Positions 21,153 through 32,484 of a DNA stretch of 64,000 nt are shown piece by piece. The first letter of the stretch is position 1, and each line of letters begins with the position of its first letter. The translations under genes and the position numbers were made by a program. Source of the stretch: Plantago major (Eukaryota > Streptophyta > Magnoliopsida > Lamiales > Plantaginaceae); the NCBI GenBank assembly GCA_026545765.1, contig CM048841.1, forward strand, positions 70,740,217 through 70,804,216. Direction: 5' to 3'. The notes beneath the pieces were generated by a model that worked only from the letters and a program-made list of their open reading frames with translations, had not been told where the DNA came from and searched no databases.

Positions 21153-21295
21153 GCCTTCTTCTTCTTCTTCTTCTTCTTCTTCTTCTTCTTCTTCTTCTTC
21201 TTCTTCTTCTTCTTCTCCTTCTTCTCCTCCTCCTCCTGCTCCTCCTGCTCCTCCTCCTCCTCCTTCTCCTTCTCCTTCTTCTTCTTCTTCTTCAG
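21153..21295. repeat. expanded TTC/GAA and TCC/GGA triplet tract
   Basis: Coding strand (minus) gives a run of about 24 Glu, then Gly/Glu/Ala-rich GAGGAGGGGEEGEEEE-type sequence. It is by far the longest of the three copies, in the same protein position as 9231-9276. This indicates triplet instability within the family. Confidence 0.9.
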
Positions 21296-23074
21296 AAGAC
21301 TCATCAATCCCTCTTACTTGTCTTCTCCTTGGAGCCTTGGTACTCCTTGGAGGTTTCTGTGCTCTGGCCCTTGTTGTCATTCCTTTTTCATGAAGTTGAG
21401 TGGTGGCCACTATCTGTAGAGCAGTCTGACTGGAGGAGGGCTCATTTATTCTGAGAGGTGGTTGTTTAGATTTTCTTTTGTTTCCTCTTCCTCTTCCTCT
21501 CTGAGCATCTTGATATTCTTGCCCCTTAGTCATTGTTGACTGACTAAGAATCACAAATGTTCTGAAAGGGAGTTAAAGTTGCCTTGCAGATAGTTGTAAG
21601 CAGCAACCAACTGTTCCAGAGTGGCCTTGAGCTCCTGATTTTGTTTGATAAGACCAGTATCCTTATTAGTAAGCTCTGCCAGTGGGCCTTGAATAGAATC
21701 TGCTTCAAAGAAAGATAGCTAGCCTCTTCAAAGGCTTTTGCAGCCAAGTTTTGGTCATCATCCCTAACCTTGCCTAGATCTTTCTGGGCAACGACCAGAC
21801 TGGTTGTTCTCTGAGTCATGAGCTCAGTGAATGGCTTCAATTCTGCAGGGACTGATGCAATGGCGGCTTTATCTTGAGAAGATAACTTCTTTTTCAATTT
21901 AGCCAGTACTTGATATCTGTTCAATTATTCATTGGAGTTGACATTTGCGTACTTGTCAATATTTCAGGAGCAATCAGCTTCCTTTTCAAATGAGAAACCG
22001 CTAAGTGTTTATTGCGGTGTTCTGCTAATGCCTTGTCTTCTTCATCATCTGAGTCATCTGCCTAGTGATCTTCATCCTCTTGTGCATTTTCATCAATGTT
22101 TTCTAGTCCAGCAACCATCTCAGAGATGGGCTTCTTTCCTTTCAGTGAGGAGGATGGTACATCTTTTGGGAATGCAAATTTTAGCATCATGGTTGTCACT
22201 AGATACTTGCTCAAGATTCAATTCCTCAAAGAATTGCCCAACAACGAGTCGAGTTCTTTCATTTCAAAGATAAGCTTCAATTTCCTCGAGTGTTTGATCT
22301 TCAATCTTTTGAAGCTTTGCTCGATTCATTATCTTTTCTTCCAGTTGAAGATGTAGCTGTTGTTCTTCCTCCAACAATTGTTTGAGTTGAGCAACTCTGG
22401 CTTGTGCATCTGGTATTTTCTGAGTTGTTCCTTCAGAGTGCTCAACAACTTGTTCAGTAGTATCTTTGTGTTGGGAGTCGATGAGTAGATTTCGAGGAGA
22501 TGGAGGAGGAATTGTCAGGATGTCCTCTCGCAGCTTTTTTTCAAATTGAGGTAATGTTTCCTTGTGGAATCCCTCCTGTCCCTGGTGCAGGGACATAATC
22601 ATCATCCTTTTGATCCTCATCCTTGTGATGGTCAGAAGGAGAATCTTCATAATTGTTTTCATCAGTTTCTTTCTCTTCCTCATCTTCAGAGACCAGGTTG
22701 ATCACTTCTGGAATAGTGACCGTTTGCCCATTATCTTCATCTTGTTCAGAGGGTATATACTGTTGTGTTTGGGGCAAAGCAGGCTTGAATGCCATCTGTA
22801 GTCTGGTCTGACCATCAGCTTGATTGAAAGCTTGGATCAGCTTTCTGGCCACTTCCTTGACAAACTCCTTATCCATCAATGTTCCGAAAGAATATTGTTC
22901 AGTGGGGAACATTGCATGGACGTAGTTTTCCAGGTCAAGGGCTCGTGCTCTCCTTGTGTGGTGATTAGTCACCTTTAAGATCTCAGAAAGATCGGAGCAT
23001 CGGAGCTTTTGCCATTTCTTAAAGCATTTCAGATGCTTTGGCAATGTGTGTTCCTTGAAGAAAGGAAGCAGGTC

Positions 23075-23144
23075 CTCTTTCTCATCAACAGGGACCTTAG
23101 TGGCACTTGCTCTTTCTCATCAACAGGGACCTTAGTGGCACTTG
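23075..23144. repeat. 35-bp tandem duplication in the extra gene
   Basis: Two identical 35-bp units, 23075-23109 and 23110-23144, beginning CTCTTTCTCATCAACAGGG. They lie in the last exon just after the intron 5 acceptor. The other two copies have one unit. Because 35 is not a multiple of three, the duplication shifts the frame. Confidence 0.85.
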
Positions 23145-26056
23145 TTTGAGCCTGAAAGAAAGAGTTTTGAGTTTGATTCAAAACTTGTATAGATATATGA
23201 GTACGAGTGTAGTTAGGTTTCTGAGTTACCTGAATAAGTACATCAGGCTCAGAGACTTGTACTACTGTGGCAGGGGGTGCCTCAGATATCTTTTTTTGAG
23301 GTGGAGACTTGGAAGTCTGGTCCTCATCAACCTTTCTTTCTGCTTGATCCTGAGAATTAAAATTGTCACAATACTTAGGAAATTGTCATGAAAGAATTTA
23401 TGCAATTAAGCTTTTAATGATTTCTGAGTTTTCCACTTACTTCCTCAACAGGAGGCTCAGAATTATTTTTCGCGTAAACGTTCGCTTCGTGTTCTTTTCC
23501 GTGATGTTACCTTGGGGATTCATCAATTTCCATGGTGCAGGGATGTCGAACTTTTACCTTTGCACTTCTACTTCTGAATGAGCCTGTAAGTAGAAAGTAT
23601 TGAGTAATTAGAGAAGAATTTATATTAACCCATGATGAAGAATGTTTATCACTGAGTTTTATATACCTTCACACTAGAAGGCTCAATGACATTTTCTTCA
23701 GAAACCTTGACGATCTCTGGGTCCTTTTCTGGCATTTCTGCCTTATCTTCTTCTTTCTCAGTTGGAGCATTAGAAACATCCACTTAATTAATCAAGTGTA
23801 TTAACATATAAATGAAGAGTAACATCATAAGGAACTCTTTGTCACCTGTGGCACAGGCTCTGATTCCTCAAGAGGTGAGGTTGTGGTAGCCTCTTTCTCA
23901 GTCTCTGAGGCAAGCTTTCCAGCTTCCTCTTGTTCTTGTGTTTCTAATTCACTCAGTAATAAAGAAATTTTATTAACTAACAAGATTAATAAACACAAAT
24001 TATCACAAGTAGAGTTAAACCATTCACCACATGAGCAAAGGTCGTTGATTGGTCTCGAACTTGTGACCCTTCTATGTTTTGGTCTTGTAGTTCCATTTCA
24101 CTTCTTTGTTTGAAGTTTCGTACTTGACCTTTCCCGAGTATGCAACCTGGGCTTCCCTCGGTTGATCATTCCGAGTAGATGTCTCAGTTTGATCCCTCTC
24201 ATTGAGTTGGGGAACCTGCTCTTTTGCAGGATTTTCTTCACCAATGAAAGATGTTGGTATCTGCAGCTCAAGTACCATTTCAGCAGCGTCCTCATCTGGC
24301 TGTTGTGGTTGCTGTGCTTGAGACAAACTGTTGAGTGTTGAGGCAATGGCAATATCCTCCAACACTAAGCTATTACTCATCAGAGCATCTTCAATATGCT
24401 TTAGTCTTTTTTGCTCTGGTGATGTAATTTGTCCAGCTATTTTGACATGCTGTTTCTTCAAGAACCTTTGAAACATTTGTTTGTTCAAGAACTCCGTGGT
24501 GTAGTTCTTCTTCGATAATCTACACCGCCATTTTTTCAATAAACTTAGCCCTTTTTGAGTTTTCTAGGACTTGAGAGATGACTAATTCATCATCTTCATC
24601 GTCAGATCTCTCATCAGCATTAGGAACTGATTGGTCCATAATTCCTGCGGTTTCTGCAGATAGGCTCGTATCTTACTACTTTCTTTAGCAGCATTGATGA
24701 GTTCATCAACAAGGCTTTCGGCAATAATCTTAACATTTCTGAAGGCACTTTCTCTTGCTGAGTCTACTTGTTCAGTAGTCGATACATATTTTGCAGCATT
24801 GATGAGTTCATCTGCAGCGACGGCAGGTATCTAGGAATCGACAAACTCAATGGGTGTGCCTTCTGATTTGCCAGTAGACTTCTTTCGTGAAGTTCTGGGC
24901 TTCTTGGTCGCAATCTTTCCCTCAGATACCTCTTCAGTCTTTCGCTTCTTGGAACCTTTCTGAGATCCAAAGAATCTTTTTCATCATGTTCAGATACTCA
25001 TATTTGAGTAGGTTATCATTGGCTATGTCACTTTCTCCGAGCTCAATGCCAAGCTTTTCCAAAAGTAGCATATCTTTAGACCATAGCCATCGTGGTCTTC
25101 GGTTCAGCAAGTCCTTAGCGATTTTAGGCTCAAAGCATCAATCTTCTTCAAAAACTTCATAAAGGCATTTTCCCTAATTGAAAGGGTTTTCAAATTTTTG
25201 TCTTGTTGTTGCAACAAGAACATCATCATCCAGCGTTCTTGGCTTATCTGGTCAGCACCTCCTTGTAGACCATCAAAGCATCTGTGAAGAATGCATGCCA
25301 ACACATCCCAGAGAACCAGCAGATGTCTGGTTCTGATGTCAGCAAGCTTGAAATTAGTGGGTGTATCTGATTTTTCAAGATCACACATATCACTGTACAG
25401 TTGTTTTACACCTTCAAGGAGATCATCATCCTTGGTGTCTATTTCAAAATCCTTTCCAAGATTTTGAAGGTCAAACAACTTGCAGAAAGTTGTTAAGTCC
25501 GTATGATTTCCTTTCCTCGATTGAAGTTTTATGTACACTATTGCAAAGGCCTTCGTAAATGTAAGATATAATCCTCGAGTTGTTGTAGAATTCTAACACA
25601 TCTAGTGAAGAAATTCTACCGAAGAGTCGATAGAAAACCCTCGATTTTGCCTTTTCAAGCATGTCAAGTATCGCCTTCCGTCGGCTTGATTTTCAACAGC
25701 AGCCGTGAGGTATTCCTCAATCATGGCTCCACCCCAATTCATTCTGTGATTTGAAGTCCAATGATCGGGATTGAAATCTCCTACCAATCGATTGTTTACA
25801 ACTACCAATTCTGGTGCTTGCTTTTCAGCAGTACCAGTGGTAGTATTTTGGGATTTCTGGGTAGAAGCACGTTTTGGAGCCATCTCTTTATATCGTAAGT
25901 TTTTCAAGGTCCTGTAAGAGATTGAGGTAAAGATTAGTGATTCTTTGCGTAAAAACTAATTTGGGAGCGTAGATTTGCGAGAAGTAGAAGAAAGAATTTT
26001 GCTATTCTTGGTAAGTCAATGTCGATTAGCGAAAGTGAATTCTTTTGCCAAAATCC

Positions 26057-26066
26057 TATATATATA
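26057..26066 (-). promoter_or_regulatory. internal TATA box of the extra gene (nested)
   Basis: TATATATATA in the context CCTATATATATAG, about 175 bases upstream of the extra-gene ATG and downstream of RNase H. The same context occurs at 13909 and 46624. Confidence 0.5.
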
Positions 26067-26737
26067 GCAATGTAATCTTAACATACATATACATACAAAT
26101 TAATTTTGTGTAAGTATCTGCAAGAAGGCGTGGTAAAAGTTTGTTCGCATTAAATGCATAGTGGGCCCTCATTCAATTTCAATACCCACTATTTACAGAG
26201 AATTAATCATCGCCAGAAAGATCAATCGCCCATTTCATCAAGGGTCACTATTGCTTTTTAGCAATGATCACAATCAACAATTGTAATTGTGCCCATTTAA
26301 TGAATTTTGGCTATTAGCTATCTGCATCACGTATCTGTGTGAATGGGAACACTGTTTGTATCAAATTCTATCTTATACTTGTTGTCTTTTCAAAGTTTTT
26401 CACAAAGATAGAAATAATTCAAATTTCAAGATAGTAGTTAATCGTACAACAGTACTATTCTCTTTGTGTTCCCCTCACCGAAAGTGATCTAGATATATGA
26501 GTATCCGCTCTAGATCTTTAAATAGCTATTTTACCCTTTAGCCCTTGGTTTCGGATACCTGCCTGCATTCCTCTTTTCCGGATACCTGCCTGCATTTCTC
26601 TTCTCTGGATACCCTTTCCAGATTCCTTCTCTCTCCTTTGATATCTTCTTCAGATATCTAAACTTTTTCAGTTCTTAGGTAGCTCCGTTAGTCCAAGACT
26701 GTGTCTTAAGGCTAAGAATCTACTTTCTTGTAGTGGC

Positions 26738-28330
26738 TTAGTGAACATATCTGTAAGTTGGTCTGCCAATCTTGAGTATCTCTATATTGCCTTTTTCAAC
26801 ATGGTCTCTGATGAAGTGGTGTCTAACATCAATGTGCTTTGTTATAGCATGAAACTTAGGATTCTGAGTTATGGCAATAGCACTTGTGTTGTCACAGAAA
26901 ATGGGAGTTTTCTCTTCATTGAGTCCATAGTCTCTGAGTTGTTGTTGTATCCACAATATCTGTGAAGCACAACACCTCGCAAAGAATATATTCAGCCTCT
27001 GTGGTAGATGTGGCAATTGAATTTTGTTTCTTGCTGAACCATGATATCAATCTAGCACCAAGAAATTGACAAGTTCCTGAGGTGCTTTTTCTATCAAGCA
27101 GTGATCCAGGATAGTCGGCATCTGAATAGCCAACCAAACTCAATCCACTATCTTTTGGATACCACAATCCAACTTCTACAGTACCATTTACATACCTCAA
27201 TATTTTCATAGCAATGTTGTAGTGTGATTGCATTGGATTTGTGTGAAATCTAGCACACACTCCAACTGCATATTGAATATCAGGTCTACTTGCAGTGAGG
27301 TACAGTAGAGATCCAATCAATTTCCTATACTTGTGTTCTTCAACACTCTTTTCATATTCAGTATAGGTCATTTTGGTTCCAATGCTCATTGGTATCTTAG
27401 CATTCTTATCAGAAGGCTTTAGATTAAACTTGTTGAGCATGTCCTTTGCATACTTTGTTCGATTTAATGAATATTCCATCATTGAGTTGCTTGACTTGCA
27501 GCCCTAGGAAGTAATTCAATTCTCCCATCATGCTTATCTCGAATTTACATTTCATGAGTTCAGCAAAGTCTTCACAAAGTTGCTTGTCTTTAGATCCAAA
27601 TATAATGTCATCAACATATACTTGAACTAAAAGTAGTTTCCCATCATGGTTCAATGTGAAGAGTGTTTTATCAACATCTCCTTTCTTGAAACCGCTTTTT
27701 AGTAGGTATTTGGCCAGTGTATCATACCATGCTTTTGGAGCTTGTTTCAGCCCATACAGAGCTTTCTGAAGCTTATAGACCATCCTACTTTCTGAGAAAA
27801 CTTCAAAACCTGGTGGTTGCTCAACATAGACTTCCTCAGCAAGTTCACCATTTAGAAATGCACTCTTGACATCCATTTGATAAACTGTAAAGTCATTATG
27901 AGCTGCAAAGGCTAGAAAGAGTCTTATTGCATCCAATCTTGCAACTAGTGCATAAGATTCATCAAAATCTAGTCCTTCAATCTGGATGAATCCCTTGGCA
28001 ACCAACCTAGCTTTGTTTCTGGTTATTTCACCAGACTCATTCATTTTGTTTCTGAAAACCCACTTGGTTCCGATTACAAATATTCCGTCAACAAATGGAA
28101 CCAGTTTCCAGACTTTGTTTCTCTCAAATTGATCCAACTCTTCTTGCATTGCAGAGATCCAATCTTGATCCTTTAATGCTTCTTCTATAGTCTTTGGTTC
28201 AATGTTTGAGATGAAACATCCATAGAGAGAATTTGCATTTTCAGCGATTGCTCTTCTAGTTCTAACTCCTTGGTCTATGGGACCAATCACATCCTTTGCA
28301 GGATGATTTCTTATCCATTTCATAATGGGT
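26738..28330 (-). pseudogene. copia reverse transcriptase and RNase H (nested)
   Basis: Two overlapping frames. The RT part (to 27424) shows [43 protein letters not shown] with the catalytic Asp, [17 protein letters not shown] and the active-site box YVDDIIFGS. The typical Sirevirus segment [16 protein letters not shown] follows. A frameshift near 27470 leads into the RNase H frame with TASRPDIQYAVGVCARF, DADYPGSLLDRKSTSGTCQF and ATSTTEAEY. A second shift lies near 26950. The enzymes would copy RNA into cDNA in cytoplasmic particles. As written the polyprotein is not intact. Confidence 0.85.
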
Positions 28331-28415
28331 TTTGAACTAGTAGGATCAATATCATTTTGATTTGAATGTGAATCAATATGATCTTGATGAGATACTTCAG
28401 CAAGATTCGGATATC

Positions 28416-29598
28416 TCACATGGAAATGCCATGGATATCGCATAATTTTTCAGTGTTAGAGATATCTGGAACTTGCATTTCAGCAGTCTCATTTTCAGAT
28501 ACCTCTTCATGATGAAGGTTCTCAGTAACCTGTTCCATTTCTGGAATTCTCATCGGAAATTCTTCATCATGTCTTAGAGTCATCTGGTTGTTACTAAGCA
28601 TAGGTTTCTTTTCATCGTCAGACTCATCCTCTATTTGAATGGTAGAATTGTTTCCTTTTGAGGAATCTTTAATCATTAGTTCTTTGTACCTATCTGAGAG
28701 ATCATCAATCAAGAGTACTTTCTTGTTTCCTTCATAGAATACTACATGAACAGATTCCTCAATCTTTTGCATTCTTTTGTTGTAGATTCTACAGGCTTTG
28801 CTATTCAGAGAATAACCAAGAAATACTCCTTCATCTGCAACCAAACACCCTTAAATGTTTGATACTAGGGGGTCTACCAATGAAAAGCTCGTAAGGAGTT
28901 TTGTCATGGTGTTTATTGACCAGACATCTATTTTGAGTGTAGCATGCTGTGTTTACAGCTTCAACCCAATAGATTTCACTTATTTCAGTGTCAGCCAGCA
29001 TTGTTCTTGCTGCTTCTTTCAGGGTTCTATTCTTTCTTTCAGCAACACCATTTTGTTGTGGCGTCCTTACAGAAGATAGTTGATGTTCTATACCTTTGCA
29101 GGTACAAAACTCTTTTATGTACTGGTTCACAAACTCAGTACCATGGTGTGTTCTGATTACAGATACCTTGTCATTTTTCATGACTTCGAGCTTATTCAGC
29201 AAGTTAGGTATCTCAACCCTTGCATTAGATTTGTGTTTAAGAAAGACAACCCAAGTGAATCTTGAGTAATCATCAACAACAACCAGACCATACTTCTTTC
29301 CTACATAACTAGTTACTGAGGATTCAAAAAGATCCATATGTAACATTTGCAGTGGCCTTTCACTGGAATGTCTAGTTTTAGACTTGAAAGATGTTTTGGA
29401 TTGTTTTCCCATTTGGCAAGCTGAGCATACACCTTCTTTTCTATATGCCATTTTGGGTAAACCAACCACCAACTCTTTCCTGGTTAGCTTATTCAGTTTG
29501 AAATTCAAGTGACTCATTCTTTTATGCCATAGACAATTTTCTTCAGTGTGGCCAGATTGACTCACCATGAGACATTCTTCGGTTGTATGGATGCCCAA
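28416..29598 (-). pseudogene. copia GAG-pre-integrase and integrase (nested)
   Basis: The frame opens with the GAG-pre-integrase zinc segment (WHKRMSHLNF ... CSACQMGKQSK), then the rve core: MDLFESS with the first Asp, VVDDYSRFTWV, PQQNGVAERKNRTLKEAART with the catalytic Glu. At the second catalytic position the sequence reads IRTHHGTEF where copia integrases have Asp after the Arg-Ser pair. The essential Asp is therefore replaced by His. A frame change near 28840 leads into the C-terminal region (28844-28416), with GYSLNSKACRIYN and an acidic linker to RT. Confidence 0.8.
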
Positions 29599-29660
29599 TC
29601 AAGAACATAAAGATTTCCTTTACGCCTTGCAACCAAGACTGCTCTTTGACTCATTGTCAA

Positions 29661-29954
29661 TCACTTTACATAGTTTTGACTTGATCGACAAAGGTACCAT
29701 TTGTCTACTAGTTGACTCATGCTTAGGAGATTATATTTCAATCCCTTTACATGAATTACTTCAGAGATTATAAGGGCTCCAAACTTCAAATTGCCAAAAC
29801 CTATGGTTGGATTTTCATCTCTTCCAGCAAACATGATAATTGGTCCATCATTGCACTTTTTGTAGTCAATCAGATTTGCTTTGTCTCCGGTCATGTGCTT
29901 CCCACATCCACTATCAAAATGCCACTTTGAATTAGTCTTTAGAGTGTTCTGCAC
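29661..29954 (-). pseudogene. copia aspartic protease remnant (nested)
   Basis: It shows WHFDSGCGKHMTGDK, the copia protease active site (Asp-Ser-Gly), followed by FGNLKFGALIISEVIHVKGLKYNLLSMSQL, which leads into GAG-pre-integrase. Protease cleaves the Gag-Pol polyprotein. The frame ends early at the right border of the integrase ORF. Confidence 0.75.
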
Positions 29955-29978
29955 AAAACAGGAAACAGGAGATTAGGT

Positions 29979-31376
29979 TCACATACCAACAATGGAACCA
30001 TCTGGACTAAAGAATCTTCCAGTAGGAATCCATTTTTGAATGAATTTCTTAGGAACATTCTTTTGTCTAACAGGAACATAAGGAGGAATTCTAGTTAAAT
30101 GATTAGTATCATTGTTATTAAGAACTATTTTCTTCCTTGGTGTTCCATTTGGTGCTTTCAGATACCTGTCACATTTCTGAGTCTGCTTCTCAGCAAACTT
30201 AGCTTTCCTAGCCAAATTTCTTCTATCCCTGGCATTCAAATTTTCAGTGGCTTGATTCATCTTCCACTTCTGATAATTGCTGTGAGCAATTCTAGCCTTC
30301 AACCATCGTTCTTGCTCTTGTTTGTACTCACGAGCAAGTTGTTTCCCGATGGCTTTATAGCCAATACCATTCCGAGCACCTGGTGCTATTTGAGATCTCT
30401 TCTCAGCAGCTTTGCTAGTCTCTGGATAATCTATTTTCTTTCCAGAAAATGTGACACGGGAGAATTTGTCAGATCCTGCAATTTTTCCTTTTGGAGAGAC
30501 ATAGCACTGTGGGTGATTACACTTTTCAGTGTTACGTTTCTTTTCAGAGACATTCCCAACAGTTTTCCTTTGGACTTGTTTTTCCCACAAAGGCTTGGTC
30601 GCAACTACCTTTCCTTTATCAACAATCTTAGCTTTCTGACCGATATTGTAGATTGTTTGGGAATCACCTTGTTGAGCACTGACAAATGTTCATCCTTCAT
30701 CACTCTTATTCAGAGTGGTGGAACTGTCTGTGTGTGTGTCTAGCCCAAGTCCTCTCTTTTCTGAAGGATCACTTAAATAAGATTGTACTTCAGTAAGTAT
30801 GTCACTAGCTTTGGCATAAGATTGAAAAGATAGTTCTTCTTTTTAAGTTCCTTATTCTCAGAAAGAAGATCTTCACATTTCTTTTGAAGATTGGCCATTG
30901 CTTCTTTATGTGACTTTTCTGTCTCAGATATCTGAACCTTGAGAAATGCATTTTCAGCATCCTTTTTCTCAGATATCTTGATTATTTGAGAATTTTCCTT
31001 TACAAGAGAATTCTTTTCTTCTTCAAGAATTTCGGCTCTAGCTCGGACCATTAGAAATTCTCTTTCGTAGAGATCAAGTTCTCTTCTGAGATTTTCCAGA
31101 TCTTTGATTCCTTCTTCATCACTTTCATAAGTGTAACAGGAAGTATGTGTTACCTCATCAGCCATTAGACAAGGTTCAATGTTGGAGATATCTGGAAAGA
31201 TTTCTTTAGCCATTCCACACAATTCTTTCTTCTTTTGACCAAAGTCAATTACTTCATGAGAAACACCGCACATTTCTGGGGAAGGCAGTGTGGAATCATC
31301 TGAATCCTCATCCTCAGAATTAGACTCAATATCTAGAGCATCCAGTTAGATTTGAATCCTTTTCCTTTCTTCAGTG
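29979..31376 (-). pseudogene. long gag-pol spacer with coiled coil and basic region (nested)
   Basis: Between the CCHC knuckle and the protease there are about 1.4 kb. They encode an acidic segment, CGVSHEVIDFGQKKKE and HTSCYTYESDEEG, then a heptad-rich coiled coil (DLENLRRELDLYEREFLMVRARAEI and onward). A basic segment follows with CNHPQCYVSPKGK and NRRNLARKAKFAEKQ-like sequence (29979-30590). A long linker here is usual for Sireviruses. Its role is not known to me; self-association is a guess from the coiled coil. Stops and shifts interrupt it near 30770. Confidence 0.6.
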
Positions 31377-32366
31377 AGCGTAGCTCTCTGACTTCTTTTG
31401 AAGATTCTTTTTTCTTTCTTGTCACCTGTCTTTAGTTTGTTGAAGGCAGGGCAATCCTTCTTGAAATGACCAGGTTTCTGACAATAGAAACAGATATCGT
31501 TTCCGATTTCTGCTTCCTCAGTACTTGATGCTTTCTGAGTCGGCTTGTTCAGCTAGCTTTGCATATTTTTGTACTGGTGATAGTTTGAACCTAGATGCTT
31601 CCTCAGTCACCTCCTTGCCTTTCTTCTTTTCAGAAGTTCCTTGAGCAACATTGTGCAACTTCTCAGTTGTTTGTTCTCTTTGAGTTCTCTCATAGTCAAT
31701 GGCAGTAAGGTGAGAGAAAAGTTCCACAGAGTGATATCCGCATTCCTTGGTTAAAGTAGAAAACTTTGTGTGTTCCTGCTATGATTTAGACTTCACAATA
31801 GTCTTAATCTTTCCGACTGGGTATATCTATTACTCTCACCAAGTGCGCCCATGTCACTATAAGTGTTGTAAACCGAAATCTAGTTCTTCAAGAGTCTCTG
31901 GGACCTTGTTTAAAGTTTTGGAATTTGAGCTTCAAAACTTCAACTTATTTTCCTTTGTTTTCAAAGGCATGCATTTCTTCAATCAGCTGTGCCACTTTCG
32001 CTGCTTTTGCACCCCACGCTTTAATCGTATGTGCTCGAGTAGAACGATGATGATATTACGAGCCCGCCATCCAAATGATTTCTCTTGGCATCTTCCGATG
32101 TCCAGAGTCGTCTGGCTTTCGTTCAGAATAACTTGTCTGGCAGGTCTCCCACTGGTTGATGCATCTGTCTGTGAAGACCCATCTCTTTGTTCTCTCTCTC
32201 TACCATTAGAAACCTCTCTGACTTGCTTGAGTTGTTGAATGACTATTGGGCCATTCTTTATTACTTCAATCATTTCTTCACTGATGGCTTCTAGGTGGAG
32301 CATCATGTTGTTCTTCCATTTTTCATAATTCTCTGGCTTGAGAATTGGGGCGTCACTTAAAGACAT
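31377..32366 (-). pseudogene. copia gag (nested)
   Basis: Start ATG 32364-32366 (MSLSDAPILKPENYEKWKNN). The N-terminal 127 residues are open and contain HLEAISEEMIEVIKNGPIVI and a Ser/Thr-rich region. After a shift the central part KFEVLKLKFQNFK is found near 31900-31950. The CCHC knuckle CFYCQKPGHFKKDCP lies at 31451-31495. It is the gag that best matches the plus-strand copy at 44930-45982. Confidence 0.8.
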
Positions 32367-32470
32367 CCTGCAACAAACACACTAAACAAACAAATCAAGT
32401 GTAGGTGAAAAGCAGTTAGTGGGCACTTATTTGGGATCTAGGTTCAGTGTAGAAGGCTTGGGAAACTCCC

Positions 32471-32482
32471 GCTCTGATACCA
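32471..32482 (-). other. primer-binding site for tRNA-iMet (nested)
   Basis: The minus strand reads TGGTATCAGAGC, two bases (AG) inside the LTR end CCAACA. It is perfectly complementary to the 3' end of plant initiator methionine tRNA. Confidence 0.9.
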
Positions 32483-32484
32483 CT

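Larger units (their letters stand above)
20247..25883 (-). pseudogene. Sirevirus extra gene downstream of pol (nested copy)
   Basis: It starts at ATG 25881-25883 (MAPKRASTQKSQ), about 175 bases after a TATA box. The in-frame upstream Met at 25907 is not conserved in the other copies. It ends at TGA 20247-20249. Introns correspond to those of the plus-strand copy, at about 23953-24030, 23769-23845, 23584-23666, 23354-23436 and 23152-23231. The acceptors of the first two have lost their AG. The best open part (21554-20373, 393 residues) contains RRRQVRGIDESSEEEE, a long poly-Glu tract, a basic segment (RQRRNRLRAEQRQLQLP) and a conserved C-terminal domain with YWTLELKHLL, LMAWRKDKPILINTNHI and EYFKLSDIRIEHAWKWGKYL. 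A TAA within the last domain (near 20373) and a 35-bp duplication add damage. Function unknown. Confidence 0.8.
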
